Positions 8,799 to 17,006 of a stretch of 64,000 nt of DNA are shown here, in pieces. Position numbers and translations under genes: made by a program. The stretch covers positions 62,001-126,000 of the forward strand of contig OY282458.1 of the NCBI GenBank assembly GCA_958296245.1. The letters are read 5' to 3'. The notes beneath the pieces are model-generated. The model was not told the DNA's origin and ran no database searches. It saw nothing but the letters and a program-made list of their open reading frames with translations. Numbering within the stretch: position 1 is the stretch's first letter; each line of letters opens with the position of its first letter. This DNA is from an uncultured Dehalococcoidia bacterium. Its GTDB lineage: Bacteria; Chloroflexota; Dehalococcoidia; Lucifugimonadales; G958296245.

Positions 8799-11197
8799 GA
8801 GGCCGCGAATACGCGGGCGCAGAAGGGGAGTGGCCCTCTGAGGGCGTCCCTCAAGCTACAAATCTCTTCCCCTTCCCGTCCAGGGAAGGGGTCCGGGAAG
8901 GATGGTCGGAAAGGATTCTGACGCAGCGAGACCCTAGGAAGGACTGGGACGAGGAGGGCTATCCTGGCCGGAGCGGCCCCGGCGCGGCCAAGCCAGACCC
9001 CCTCGAAGGCCTCAACCCCAGGCAGCAGGAAGCAGTCGAAGCCACCGAAGGCCCCCTGCTCATAGTCGCCGGGCCGGGCAGCGGCAAGACCCGCGTCATC
9101 ACACACCGGATCGCCCACCTCGTGGACGATCACGGCGTCCCCCCTCACCGCATCGCCGCCGTCACCTTCACCAACAAGGCCGCGCGCGAGATGCAGACCC
9201 GCCTCTTCGGCCTCAGCCCTGAAGACTCATCGGCCCTGCTCGGCTGGAGCAGGCGAGGGCAGGGGCTCACCGTTAGCACCTTCCACGCCTTCTGCTCCAG
9301 GCTGCTCAGACACGACGGAGACCGCATAGGGCTGGATAGGAACTTCGCCATCTACGATGACGTCGACCAGATAGCCGCCGTCAAGCGCGCAATGGACGAG
9401 GTCGGCGTGGACGCCAAGACGCTAAAGCCCAGGGCGGCGCTGTCGGGCATCTCCGGCGCCAAGAGCAAACTCATAGGCGTCGAGGGGTTCGGCCTGAGAC
9501 GGGAGAGCTACGTTGAAGAGATCATCCACCGCGTCTACGAGCGGTACGAGGACATATTGTCTCAAGCGTCCGCGGTGGACTTCGACGACCTGCTGATGAA
9601 GACCTACGACCTGCTCCGCCGCTCCCCCGAAGTTGCGGCAATATACCAGGACCGCTACCTACACCTCATGATCGACGAGTTCCAGGACACCAACGTCGCC
9701 CAGTACGAAATAGCTAAGCTGATCGCCGACAGGCATAGGAACTTGTGCGTGGTCGGCGACCCGGACCAGTCCATCTACTCGTGGCGCAACGCCGACATCG
9801 GGAACATCCTCAGCTTCAGGAAAGACTTCCCGGACGGACGCCTGATCGCCCTGGAGGAAAACTACAGGTCCACCCAGACCATCTTGGACGCGGCCCAAGG
9901 GCTGATAGCCGCCAACCGCAACCGCGTAGAAAAGGATCTCTTCACCGAGAAGGGCCGCGGTAAGCCCATCGCCGTCGCCGAGGGATACAACGAGAGCGAA
10001 GAAGCCCGGCTGGTGGTCAATGAGGCCGCGAGGCTGGTCCGCGACGAGGGGTTCATGCAGCGGGACATGGCCGTCATGTACAGGGTGAACGCGCAGTCTA
10101 GGGCGATCGAGGAAGCCTGCGTGCGGCACGGGGTCCCGTACCAGCTTGTGGGCAGTACCCAGTTCTACCGGCGCCAGGAGATCAAGGACCTGACCGCATA
10201 TCTCCGGCTCGGCGCCAACCCCCACGACGACGTCAGCCTCGCCCGAGTGGTGAACGTACCGGCGCGGCGCATCGGCGCGAGGACCGTGGAGGATCTGACG
10301 CGGGCGGCCCGCGAGGCTGGCAGCTCGATCTACACCGTCATAGACGCCATCGCCGGCGGACAGCCGCCGGTTGCGGTACGGGCCCGGCAGGCGAGATCCC
10401 TGTCCGAATTCCATGATCTGATCGAGGGTCTGAGTAAGGCGGCCCGCGAAAAGAGCCTCGTCGATCTGATCGACCTCGTGCTAGAACGGACCGGGTACGA
10501 ACGCTATGCAGAGGAGCAGGACCGCGGCGAGGAACGCCTGGAGAACCTGCGCGAGTTCCGCAACTCGGCCCAGGATTTCCTGGACATGGAGGGCGGGGGA
10601 GACCTGACGGACTTCCTGGAAAGGATCAGCCTCGTCAGCGACGTGGACACCATGAACGAAGAATCTGACGCCATCACCCTGATCACCCTGCATCAGGCCA
10701 AGGGCCTCGAATATAGAGTGGTGTTCATGGTGGGCATGGAGGAGAACATCCTTCCCCACGTCCGGTCGATGGACGACGAGGAACAGATGGAGGAGGAACG
10801 CCGCCTCTGCTACGTCGGAATGACGCGCGCGAAGGAACGGCTATACCTTCTCAGAGCCTTCCGGCGAGCCTTCAGAGGCGGGCAGGGCCCCAGCGTACCC
10901 TCCCGCTTCTTGGGCGACGTCCCCAGGGAGCTCGTGACTCCCATGGACGTCGACTTTGCGCCGCCCCGTCCGACGGCGAAGAGCGCCCCGTCCGGGGAAC
11001 CGGCCCCTGTCCGGACGGAGGCTGAGCCGCCTCTGGCGGCGGGAGACAAGGTTGAGCACGCGAAATTCGGGCCGGGGATCGTGGTGCAAACGAAACCGTC
11101 AGGCGGCGACCTACAAGTCACCGTGGCCTTCAAGGACGGACACGGCGTCAAGCGCCTGCTGCTCAGCTTCGCGCCTCTCGAAAAGGTGGGCGCGTGA
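8696..11197 (+). CDS. UvrD/PcrA-type ATP-dependent DNA helicase with repeat-derived N terminus
   Basis: Superfamily 1A helicase: Walker A 'GPGSGKT' near residue 125, 'DEFQDTN', 'GDPDQSIYSWR', 'NYRST', 'LITLHQAKGLEYRVV' and 'VGMTRAKERLYL'. The last ~60 residues, after a Pro/Ala-rich linker, resemble the PcrA/UvrD C-terminal Tudor-like domain. The role is 3'-5' unwinding in repair and removal of bound proteins. The first ATG in frame, 8696, lies inside the ABM gene in another frame. The next ~45 codons read through an R2 repeat. No ATG, GTG or TTG follows before the helicase domain at about 8995, so the real start is uncertain. The stop overlaps the GTG of the next gene. Confidence 0.9.
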   Translation: MEIQAGHRPHDLRAHHLYPRGPRGCRKLPGQRDLGGREYAGAEGEWPSEGVPQATNLFPFPSREGVREGWSERILTQRDPRKDWDEEGYPGRSGPGAAKPDPLEGLNPRQQEAVEATEGPLLIVAGPGSGKTRVITHRIAHLVDDHGVPPHRIAAVTFTNKAAREMQTRLFGLSPEDSSALLGWSRRGQGLTVSTFHAFCSRLLRHDGDRIGLDRNFAIYDDVDQIAAVKRAMDEVGVDAKTLKPRAALSGISGAKSKLIGVEGFGLRRESYVEEIIHRVYERYEDILSQASAVDFDDLLMKTYDLLRRSPEVAAIYQDRYLHLMIDEFQDTNVAQYEIAKLIADRHRNLCVVGDPDQSIYSWRNADIGNILSFRKDFPDGRLIALEENYRSTQTILDAAQGLIAANRNRVEKDLFTEKGRGKPIAVAEGYNESEEARLVVNEAARLVRDEGFMQRDMAVMYRVNAQSRAIEEACVRHGVPYQLVGSTQFYRRQEIKDLTAYLRLGANPHDDVSLARVVNVPARRIGARTVEDLTRAAREAGSSIYTVIDAIAGGQPPVAVRARQARSLSEFHDLIEGLSKAAREKSLVDLIDLVLERTGYERYAEEQDRGEERLENLREFRNSAQDFLDMEGGGDLTDFLERISLVSDVDTMNEESDAITLITLHQAKGLEYRVVFMVGMEENILPHVRSMDDEEQMEEERRLCYVGMTRAKERLYLLRAFRRAFRGGQGPSVPSRFLGDVPRELVTPMDVDFAPPRPTAKSAPSGEPAPVRTEAEPPLAAGDKVEHAKFGPGIVVQTKPSGGDLQVTVAFKDGHGVKRLLLSFAPLEKVGA
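8799..8935 (+). repeat. R2 dispersed repeat, divergent copy fused to the helicase reading frame
   Basis: Starts right after the ABM stop codon. It shares the order 'gaatacgcgggcgcag', 'ggccctc', 'tacaaatct', 'ccccttcc..cagggaaggggtccggg' and 'ggattctgacgc' with the copy at 13319. Its right end matches the segment that precedes the glutaredoxin start at 13465. Confidence 0.7.
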
Positions 11198-12129
11198 CCA
11201 TCGAGTGCATGAGAGCCGCGCGCGGGGTCGAATCGGACCCGGCGCTCCACGACGTGGAACCGGGCGCGATTCGCCGGTTCGCCGAAGCGGTCGGCGACCC
11301 CAACCCGGTCTACAGGGACCGGAACGCGGCCCGCAGGGCCGGGTACGACGACATAATCGCGCCGCCGACCTTCCTGCGCTCGCTCACGCCCGACCCCGCC
11401 CGCAGGCCGTACTCGAGCCCGTACCCGGAAGTGCTCGACGGCGGGAGCGCGTGGCGATACCTCAAGCCGGTACAGGCCGGACAGCCCATCTCGGTAACGT
11501 CCAAGCTGGTCGACGTCAAAGAGCGCGAGGGACGCATCGGGCCGATGCTCATCGCTACAACCGAGCTGCGCTACACCGGGGCGGACGGCGGGTTGACGGC
11601 GGTGCAGCGCAGCACCCTCATCCACTACAAACCGGCAACGGAGGCTCCGGCCGGCGCAATCCCGCGGCGAGAGGGGCCTGCGGCGGTGGGCGCCCCTGGA
11701 AACGAGGCCATCGCCTTCGAGGAAGCCCAGGTTGGACAGCGGATCCCTCCCCTGGAGAAGACGCCCACCACCAGACAACTGGTCATGTACGCCGGGGCAT
11801 CGGGTGACTTCTACGAGGTGCATTACGATCTGGCTTTCGCCAAGGAGACGGGCTTGCCTAACGTCATCGTCCACGGCGCCCTCAAGAACGCCTTCTTGGC
11901 GCAGATGCTGACGGACTGGGCCGGCGCGGGCTCCATAGAGGAGATGTCGGTGCGCTACGAAGGGATGGATGAGCCCGGCGCGCGGCTCCGGTGCATGGGC
12001 ATGATCACCGGCAAGAAGGAGGGAGCGGCGGGGGGCCTCGTCAGTTGCCGCGTCTGGATCGAGAACGCGGCAGGCGGCGCCGCGACCAGCGGCTCCGCCG
12101 TCGTGAGGATGCCGAGGGGGGGATCGTGA
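11194..12129 (+). CDS. MaoC family two-domain hot-dog dehydratase/hydratase
   Basis: 311 residues with two hot-dog domains. The N-terminal one has the MaoC_dehydrat_N pattern 'FAEAVGDPNPVYRD..AA..AGY.DIIAPPTF'. The C-terminal one has the hydratase-2 motif 'YAGASGDFYEVHYD..FA', with the catalytic Asp and His, followed by 'NVIVHG'. Such proteins hydrate enoyl-CoA or dehydrate hydroxyacyl-CoA esters. The GTG start shares bases with the helicase TGA (GTGA), and the TGA overlaps the GTG of the next gene, so the three are translationally coupled. The acyl substrate is unknown. Confidence 0.88.
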   Translation: MTIECMRAARGVESDPALHDVEPGAIRRFAEAVGDPNPVYRDRNAARRAGYDDIIAPPTFLRSLTPDPARRPYSSPYPEVLDGGSAWRYLKPVQAGQPISVTSKLVDVKEREGRIGPMLIATTELRYTGADGGLTAVQRSTLIHYKPATEAPAGAIPRREGPAAVGAPGNEAIAFEEAQVGQRIPPLEKTPTTRQLVMYAGASGDFYEVHYDLAFAKETGLPNVIVHGALKNAFLAQMLTDWAGAGSIEEMSVRYEGMDEPGARLRCMGMITGKKEGAAGGLVSCRVWIENAAGGAATSGSAVVRMPRGGS

Positions 12130-13202
12130 CACTGGTCTTGTGGGGAAGCTCGGATAGCTTCATAGATCCGACCCGGCCCGCGCCGCGTCACGAGGCGGAC
12201 GAGGCATACGTATCCAAGGCGGCGGCGCACGGAGTGACGCGGCTGGCGCCCAGCGGCAGGCCGTCGGAACGGCTCGTAGAGGCCGCGCAGGAGCACGGGC
12301 TGGAGGTACACCCATACCTGGCGTTCAACTTCCACGGGGGGTTGGTGCTGTACCAGTGGTCCTTGGACTACATGACGCCCACGATGCACACCGCGGCCGC
12401 GCGCGCTGTGGCGGACGGCCACCGGCCCGTGTGGCGGACGCCCGCGCCTGTGGCCGCGAGCCAGTACGCAAACGAGCACCCCGACCAGTGGTCCCTGGGG
12501 CGCAACCGGAGCCGGGAGGCCCCTCCCGGCTGGCGTCTGACGATGAGTCTTGCGCACCCGGACGCGCGCGAGCACCTGGTCGGGCAGTACCTCGAGATGA
12601 CGGAGACGAAGGGAACTTTGGGGGTACAGGTGGAGTTCGTGGACGCCAACGTGGACGAGACCGGCGCCGCCGACTCAGGCTACGAAGACCGGATGCTGGC
12701 CGAGTTCGAGGCACACAGCCGCCGCCGGGCGTTGCATATACCCAACGACGACCCGGAGTGGCTGAGCTTCAGGGCGGAATACGTCACCAAGTTCATGCGC
12801 GAGCTCCGGGAGGCAGTCAAGGCGCGGGACGCGGCCGCCCCGGTGACGGCCACGATGCTGGCCCGCGAACGGGACGGCTACGTGAAGGTGCTGCTGGACT
12901 GGGAGACGTGGGTGGCCGAAGGGCTGCTGGACGAGATGTACGTCTGGTTCAGGGCCACGAGCGACCTCGACGAGGTGGAGAGGCTGACGCGTGAAGCGGT
13001 AGAGGCGGCTGGCGGGCGTCTTCCGGTCATTGCCGAGTTGTCCTGCTACCACCCCGGGAGCCTGCAATGGCCGGACCCGCTGGTAGAGGCCGCGCGCCGC
13101 GCCTTGGGCGTCGGGGCCTCCGCGGTCGGCGTCTACGGCAGCGACGCCGTAGAACAACTCGACCTGTGGGACGCCATCAAGCGCATATCCCGCCTGCGCT
13201 GA
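12126..13202 (+). CDS. Glycosidase-like TIM-barrel protein, paralogue of the 3588 gene
   Basis: 358 residues from a GTG that overlaps the MaoC stop. 'LSFRAEYVTKFMRELREAV', 'LLDWETWVAEGLLDEMYVWF' and the closing 'GASAVGVYGSDAV' correspond to segments of the larger gene at 3588. I read it as a shorter member of the GHL10-like barrel group that lacks the extra N-terminal domain. 'TRLAPSGRPSERLVEAAQEHGLEVHPYLAF' looks like the opening barrel strands. No signal peptide. The coupling with MaoC and helicase genes is tight but gives no functional clue. Confidence 0.65.
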   Translation: MTLVLWGSSDSFIDPTRPAPRHEADEAYVSKAAAHGVTRLAPSGRPSERLVEAAQEHGLEVHPYLAFNFHGGLVLYQWSLDYMTPTMHTAAARAVADGHRPVWRTPAPVAASQYANEHPDQWSLGRNRSREAPPGWRLTMSLAHPDAREHLVGQYLEMTETKGTLGVQVEFVDANVDETGAADSGYEDRMLAEFEAHSRRRALHIPNDDPEWLSFRAEYVTKFMRELREAVKARDAAAPVTATMLARERDGYVKVLLDWETWVAEGLLDEMYVWFRATSDLDEVERLTREAVEAAGGRLPVIAELSCYHPGSLQWPDPLVEAARRALGVGASAVGVYGSDAVEQLDLWDAIKRISRLR

Positions 13203-13318
13203 GATGGCCGCGGCTCTCCTCTGCGGAGCAGCGCCGCGGCAACATATCAGTCCCGCTCTGTGGCCTTCTTGCCTTATACTTGGAGAGGAGACGGCGCAGA
13301 GTAGCCGTCGGCCAATAG

Positions 13319-13450
13319 GAGGCTGCGGGAATACGGGGGCACAGCCCCCTTTGCCAGGTGGCGGAGGGTGGCCCTCGATACAATCCCCTTCCTTAACAGG
13401 AGAAAGTACGGAAGGGGTCCTTCCGCAGTCCGATAGGGAATCTAACGCTG
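13319..13450 (+). repeat. R2 dispersed repeat in the leader of the glutaredoxin-like gene
   Basis: Contains GAGGCTGCGGGAATACGGG, a GGGGGCACAGCCCCC hairpin, TTTGCCAGG, GGCCCTCGATACAATCCCC and CTTCCTTAACAGGA/GGAAGGGG. It ends about 15 bp before the start codon at 13465. It has the same orientation as the copies in front of the helicase and E1-alpha genes. Confidence 0.75.
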
Positions 13451-13464
13451 GGGAGGCGCCATCA

Positions 13465-13713
13465 ATGAAGGACTTAGATATCACCGTATACGGGGCACTC
13501 TGGTGCCCCGACTGCCGGAGGGCAAAGCAGCTCCTGGACAGGCAACAGACGCCCTACAAGTGGGTGGACGTCTCCCAGGACACCGAGGGCATGCAGCGCG
13601 TGGAACAACTCAACGACGGCAAGCAGATCATCCCTACCATCGTGTTCGGGGACGGATCAATACTGGTCGAGCCGACCAACGCCGAGTTGGCAGCCAAGCT
13701 GAGAGAAGAATAG
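13465..13713 (+). CDS. Glutaredoxin/mycoredoxin-like thiol-disulfide protein
   Basis: 82 residues, thioredoxin fold: beta strand 'DITVYGALW', redox motif C14-P-D-C17, and the cis-proline 'IIPTIVFGDG'. Length and the WCPDC motif fit the mycoredoxin/NrdH-like group that reduces disulfides or mixed disulfides in the cytoplasm. ATG at 13465 follows GGGGAGG. Longer in-frame versions would read through the R2 repeat and are rejected. Confidence 0.9.
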   Translation: MKDLDITVYGALWCPDCRRAKQLLDRQQTPYKWVDVSQDTEGMQRVEQLNDGKQIIPTIVFGDGSILVEPTNAELAAKLREE

Positions 13714-13790
13714 ACCGCTGGCCCCATCCCGGCCTCGTACTGACGACACCCGGGAGATGACAGGCGCGGCGCGTCCCCTTCCAACGAGGG

Positions 13791-14846
13791 CTAGCCGAAG
13801 TCCTCCTCGAACAGCTTGACTTGCAAGCTTCCCTGGAAGCTGGAGGTGATCCAGAGCTCGCCCGGGCGCCGCTCGAATATCCGAGGATATGAGACGCGGG
13901 TCTCCCTGTTCACAGCGAAGACCTGGGGCTCGCTCCACGTCAGGCCGTCATCCTCGGTGAAGGATATGGATAGCTCCTCCCGGTGGCTGCTGGCCGGTAC
14001 GTTGGAGGCTTGACCGGCTCGCCTGGTGAAGTAGGTCTTGCCGTGGGGATACAGCCGGTTCCAGACCAAGGCGATCCGGCCGCTCGCGAGCTTTGCAAGA
14101 TACCCGGGCGCAGTGCTGGCGTCGAGTTCGGTGGGCCTGATGGTGCGCCACGAACGCCCGCCGTCCTCCGACAGCGCCTCCCAGAACCGGTCCCAGTTCG
14201 TCCGGAGCAACATCAGGACGCGCCCATCGCTGAGCTCCGCCACGGTGCCCTCGTCTGCGCCGTCGTGGTGCCCGTGCCCGCCAAGGTCGATGATGTTGCT
14301 GCGGGCCCAAGTCCTGCCCTGATCCGCCGACACGTAAGAGGGTGTCTCGTGGCGGCCGGGGCCGTATAGCAGAATCGGCACGGGGACGACTATGCCTCCG
14401 TCGGAGGTTTCTATGATATTGATCAGCGCCCCGCAGTAGCCGTCCAGTATCTGCTGACGGTCTATCCACGTCTCGCCGCCGTCCAGGCTGCGTATGGTCC
14501 AGACGTCGGCGCGTACGTTGGCGACGGGTTCCCCGGCCTCATCCACCCACCCCCACTTGAAGGTGCTCATGTCCGTGTACACGAAGACGAGCACGCCTTC
14601 CCTGGTGTGTAGCAGGACGCCCGAGCTCGGGACGCCGGGGGGCGGGCCGTCGTACAGCTTGCGTGGGGGCGACCATGACTTGCCATCGTCACCGCTGACG
14701 ATGGCCGCGCCGTTCTCGACGGTCATGACCCGCTGCTCGTCCAGGTTCACGAACGGCCCAAGGAGATCCGGGGGCAGGTCGAGCGCCCCGCACTTGGGAT
14801 GTATCCAGCGCCGCTCCTTCGAGATGTTCATCGTCATCACGTCCAA
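13791..14846 (-). CDS. Sialidase-like BNR/Asp-box beta-propeller protein (third of operon)
   Basis: 351 residues, cytoplasmic (no signal peptide). Asp-box repeats S-x-D-x-G-x-x-W recur ('SGDDGKSW', 'SLDGGETW', 'SADQGRTW', 'SEDGGRSW', 'TEDDGLTW'), giving a six-bladed propeller. It also shares 'GYCGALINIIETSDGGIVVPVPI' and 'DLGGHGHHDG' with the two genes upstream, so the three are tandem paralogues. Related proteins are annotated exo-alpha-sialidase, but many are not true sialidases and the substrate is open. Only 4 bp separate it from the preceding gene of the operon. Confidence 0.82.
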   Translation of the reverse strand: MDVMTMNISKERRWIHPKCGALDLPPDLLGPFVNLDEQRVMTVENGAAIVSGDDGKSWSPPRKLYDGPPPGVPSSGVLLHTREGVLVFVYTDMSTFKWGWVDEAGEPVANVRADVWTIRSLDGGETWIDRQQILDGYCGALINIIETSDGGIVVPVPILLYGPGRHETPSYVSADQGRTWARSNIIDLGGHGHHDGADEGTVAELSDGRVLMLLRTNWDRFWEALSEDGGRSWRTIRPTELDASTAPGYLAKLASGRIALVWNRLYPHGKTYFTRRAGQASNVPASSHREELSISFTEDDGLTWSEPQVFAVNRETRVSYPRIFERRPGELWITSSFQGSLQVKLFEEDFG

Positions 14847-14850
14847 TCTA

Positions 14851-15879
14851 TCAGCCCGTGAAGTCGGATTCCTTCAGGCTGAATTTCATGGTCCCGGCGG
14901 CGACCCAGATCAGACCGGGGCTGTGCTCGAACATGGTTGGATAGCATGGGTGCGGGCGCACGTCCTTGGTGGCGACGATCTGCGGTTCCGTCCAAGACTG
15001 CGCTTCATCATCTGAGAAGGCGATGGACAGTTCGTCCCTGAACCAGCTTGCCTCGGCCTCCGAATACTGGCCGGACCTCCTGGGCGGCGGGGCGCCGTCG
15101 GAGGCTTGAAGCCGGTTCCAGACGAGGCACAGCCTGCCGCTGGCGAGGCGGAGTAGGTATCCCGGCGCGCTGCTGGCGTCCAGGGCCGTCTTTTGCAGGA
15201 TGCGCCAGGAGCGGCCCTGGTCCGTGGAGAATGACTCCCAGAAGTAGTCGAAGTTGGTCCGGATGAGCATCAGCAAGCTGCCATTGGTCAGCTCGGCGAT
15301 GGTGGCCTCCATAGCGCCGTCGTGGTGTCCGTTGCCCCCCATGTCGATGATGTTCGCGTGGGACCAGGTCAGGCCGTCGTCCTCGGACATGTACGACGTC
15401 ATGGCGTGGCGGTCGGGGTTCCGGAGCAGGATCTGGACAGGCGCGACGATTGTGCCGCGGCTCATCTGTATCATGGAGATCAACGCTCCGCAGTAGCCCT
15501 CCATGATCCGCTGGCGGTCGAGCCACGTCTTACCCCCATCCGGGCTGCGGATGGCCCAGACGTCCAGCTTTGCGTTCTGGTCGGCGCTCCTCGTCTCGTC
15601 GTTCCAGTTCCAGATGAACGAGCCCGTGTCGACGTAGATCATGACGATCCAGTCGTTCTGGGTGCGCAGCAGGAGGCCGCCGTCGGGAATTCCCGGCGGC
15701 GGCCCGGTGTAGACCGGGCCCTTCTCGCACCACGACTTCCCGTCGTCCTCGCTGACCATCACCGTGTTACCGGCGACGGTGAGGATATTGCCGTCAGCAA
15801 GGCGGACCATGCGGGCGTACACGTTTTCCGGCAGGTCCAGCCTCGAGCATCTCGGGTCCAGCGTACCGCTCGTTCCCAT
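14851..15879 (-). CDS. Sialidase-like BNR/Asp-box beta-propeller protein (second of operon)
   Basis: 342 residues. Asp boxes 'SEDDGKSW', 'SPDGGKTW', 'SEDDGLTW', 'STDQGRSW' and 'SDDEAQSW' are spread along the chain; the last one is degenerate. The central 'NIIDMGGNGHHDG' and 'DASSAPGYLLRLASGRLCLVWNR' segments are conserved among the three tandem copies. No signal peptide or membrane segment. It lies 19 bp after the first copy and 4 bp before the third, so it is surely co-transcribed. Substrate unknown. Confidence 0.82.
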   Translation of the reverse strand: MGTSGTLDPRCSRLDLPENVYARMVRLADGNILTVAGNTVMVSEDDGKSWCEKGPVYTGPPPGIPDGGLLLRTQNDWIVMIYVDTGSFIWNWNDETRSADQNAKLDVWAIRSPDGGKTWLDRQRIMEGYCGALISMIQMSRGTIVAPVQILLRNPDRHAMTSYMSEDDGLTWSHANIIDMGGNGHHDGAMEATIAELTNGSLLMLIRTNFDYFWESFSTDQGRSWRILQKTALDASSAPGYLLRLASGRLCLVWNRLQASDGAPPPRRSGQYSEAEASWFRDELSIAFSDDEAQSWTEPQIVATKDVRPHPCYPTMFEHSPGLIWVAAGTMKFSLKESDFTG

Positions 15880-15898
15880 ATGCGTCCCTCCTGCTAAT

Positions 15899-16933
15899 TC
15901 ACACGAAGTCCCGCTCTTGGATACTGGCTATAAAATTCCCCTGGTGTGTCGTGACCCATATCTCCCCCGGACGGCGCTCAAACACGCCTGGGTACGAAAG
16001 GCGGTAGGGGTCGCGGGCGATCACCTCGGGATCGGTCCAAGTCTTGCCGTCATCGTCGGAAAAGGCGACGGCAAGCTCCTGGCGGTGCCAGCTTGCCGGC
16101 ACGTCGGAGTAGTGCCAAGCCCTGCGCGGGCCATGGCTCTCGCCCTTGGGGTAGAGCCGGTTCCACGTCAGGAAGAGACGGCCGCTTGCGAGCCTCGTCA
16201 CGTAGCCCGGTGAGCTGCTGGCGTCGATGGTGGTGGGGCGAAACTCCAGCCAACTCAGGCCGTCATCCTCGGAGAATGCTTCCCAGAAGAAATCCCAGTT
16301 CGTGCGGATCAGCATCCAGAGTCGACCGTCCCGCAGTTCGACCAAGGTCGCCTCGTAAGAGCCGTCGTGGTGTCCGTCCCCGCCCAGGTCTATGACGTTG
16401 CTCACCCTCCACGTCACGCCGTCGTCTTTGGAGACATAGGTTGGGGTCACGTGGCGCCCGGGATCGTGCCACAGCTTCTGAACGGGGACGACGATGCTGC
16501 CGTTGCCGGTCTCTATCATGGTGATCAGGGCGCCGTTGAACCCTTCCATGATCATCTGGCGGTCGGTCCACGTCCGCCCCTCGTCGGTGCTCCTCGCGGT
16601 CCAAACGTTGCTGCGAACGTTCTCGGCCGGCCTGCGCGTACTGTCATCCCAGAACCAGAAGAAGTTGCTGTCGTCGACGTAGACCAAGACGATAACGCCG
16701 CTCTTAGTCCTGATAAGCAATCCCATAGAGGGCACGCCGGGCCCCGGCCCTTCGTAAATCGGATGCGGCGGCGACCACGTCTTGCCGTCGTCGTAGGATC
16801 TGCGTACCGCGCCATCCCTGACGGTCAGCAGGCCGCCGTCGCCCAACTCTACGAACGGGCCTATCAGCCCGTCCGGCATGTCCAGAACGGCGCACCTGGG
16901 GTCTACCCAACGGCTGGTCGGCGACCTATACAC
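15899..16933 (-). CDS. Sialidase-like BNR/Asp-box beta-propeller protein (first of tandem trio)
   Basis: 344 residues. Asp boxes 'SYDDGKTW', 'STDEGRTW', 'SKDDGVTW', 'SEDDGLSW' and 'SDDDGKTW' mark at least five blades. Conserved blocks shared with the next two genes are 'GALITMIETGNGSIVVPV', 'NVIDLGGDGHHDG' and 'DASSSPGYVTRLASGRL'. It follows the D-threonine-aldolase-like gene by 73 bp on the same strand. The high residue identity of central blocks combined with varied N termini suggests ancient duplication and divergence of specificity (inference). Confidence 0.83.
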   Translation of the reverse strand: MYRSPTSRWVDPRCAVLDMPDGLIGPFVELGDGGLLTVRDGAVRRSYDDGKTWSPPHPIYEGPGPGVPSMGLLIRTKSGVIVLVYVDDSNFFWFWDDSTRRPAENVRSNVWTARSTDEGRTWTDRQMIMEGFNGALITMIETGNGSIVVPVQKLWHDPGRHVTPTYVSKDDGVTWRVSNVIDLGGDGHHDGSYEATLVELRDGRLWMLIRTNWDFFWEAFSEDDGLSWLEFRPTTIDASSSPGYVTRLASGRLFLTWNRLYPKGESHGPRRAWHYSDVPASWHRQELAVAFSDDDGKTWTDPEVIARDPYRLSYPGVFERRPGEIWVTTHQGNFIASIQERDFV

Positions 16934-17006
16934 CTTCGGCCTCCTTCGGGCGACTGGGCTGCGATTAGGGGACGCCCCAGTCGGATTACTAAACGTCGCT
17001 GCGGCG

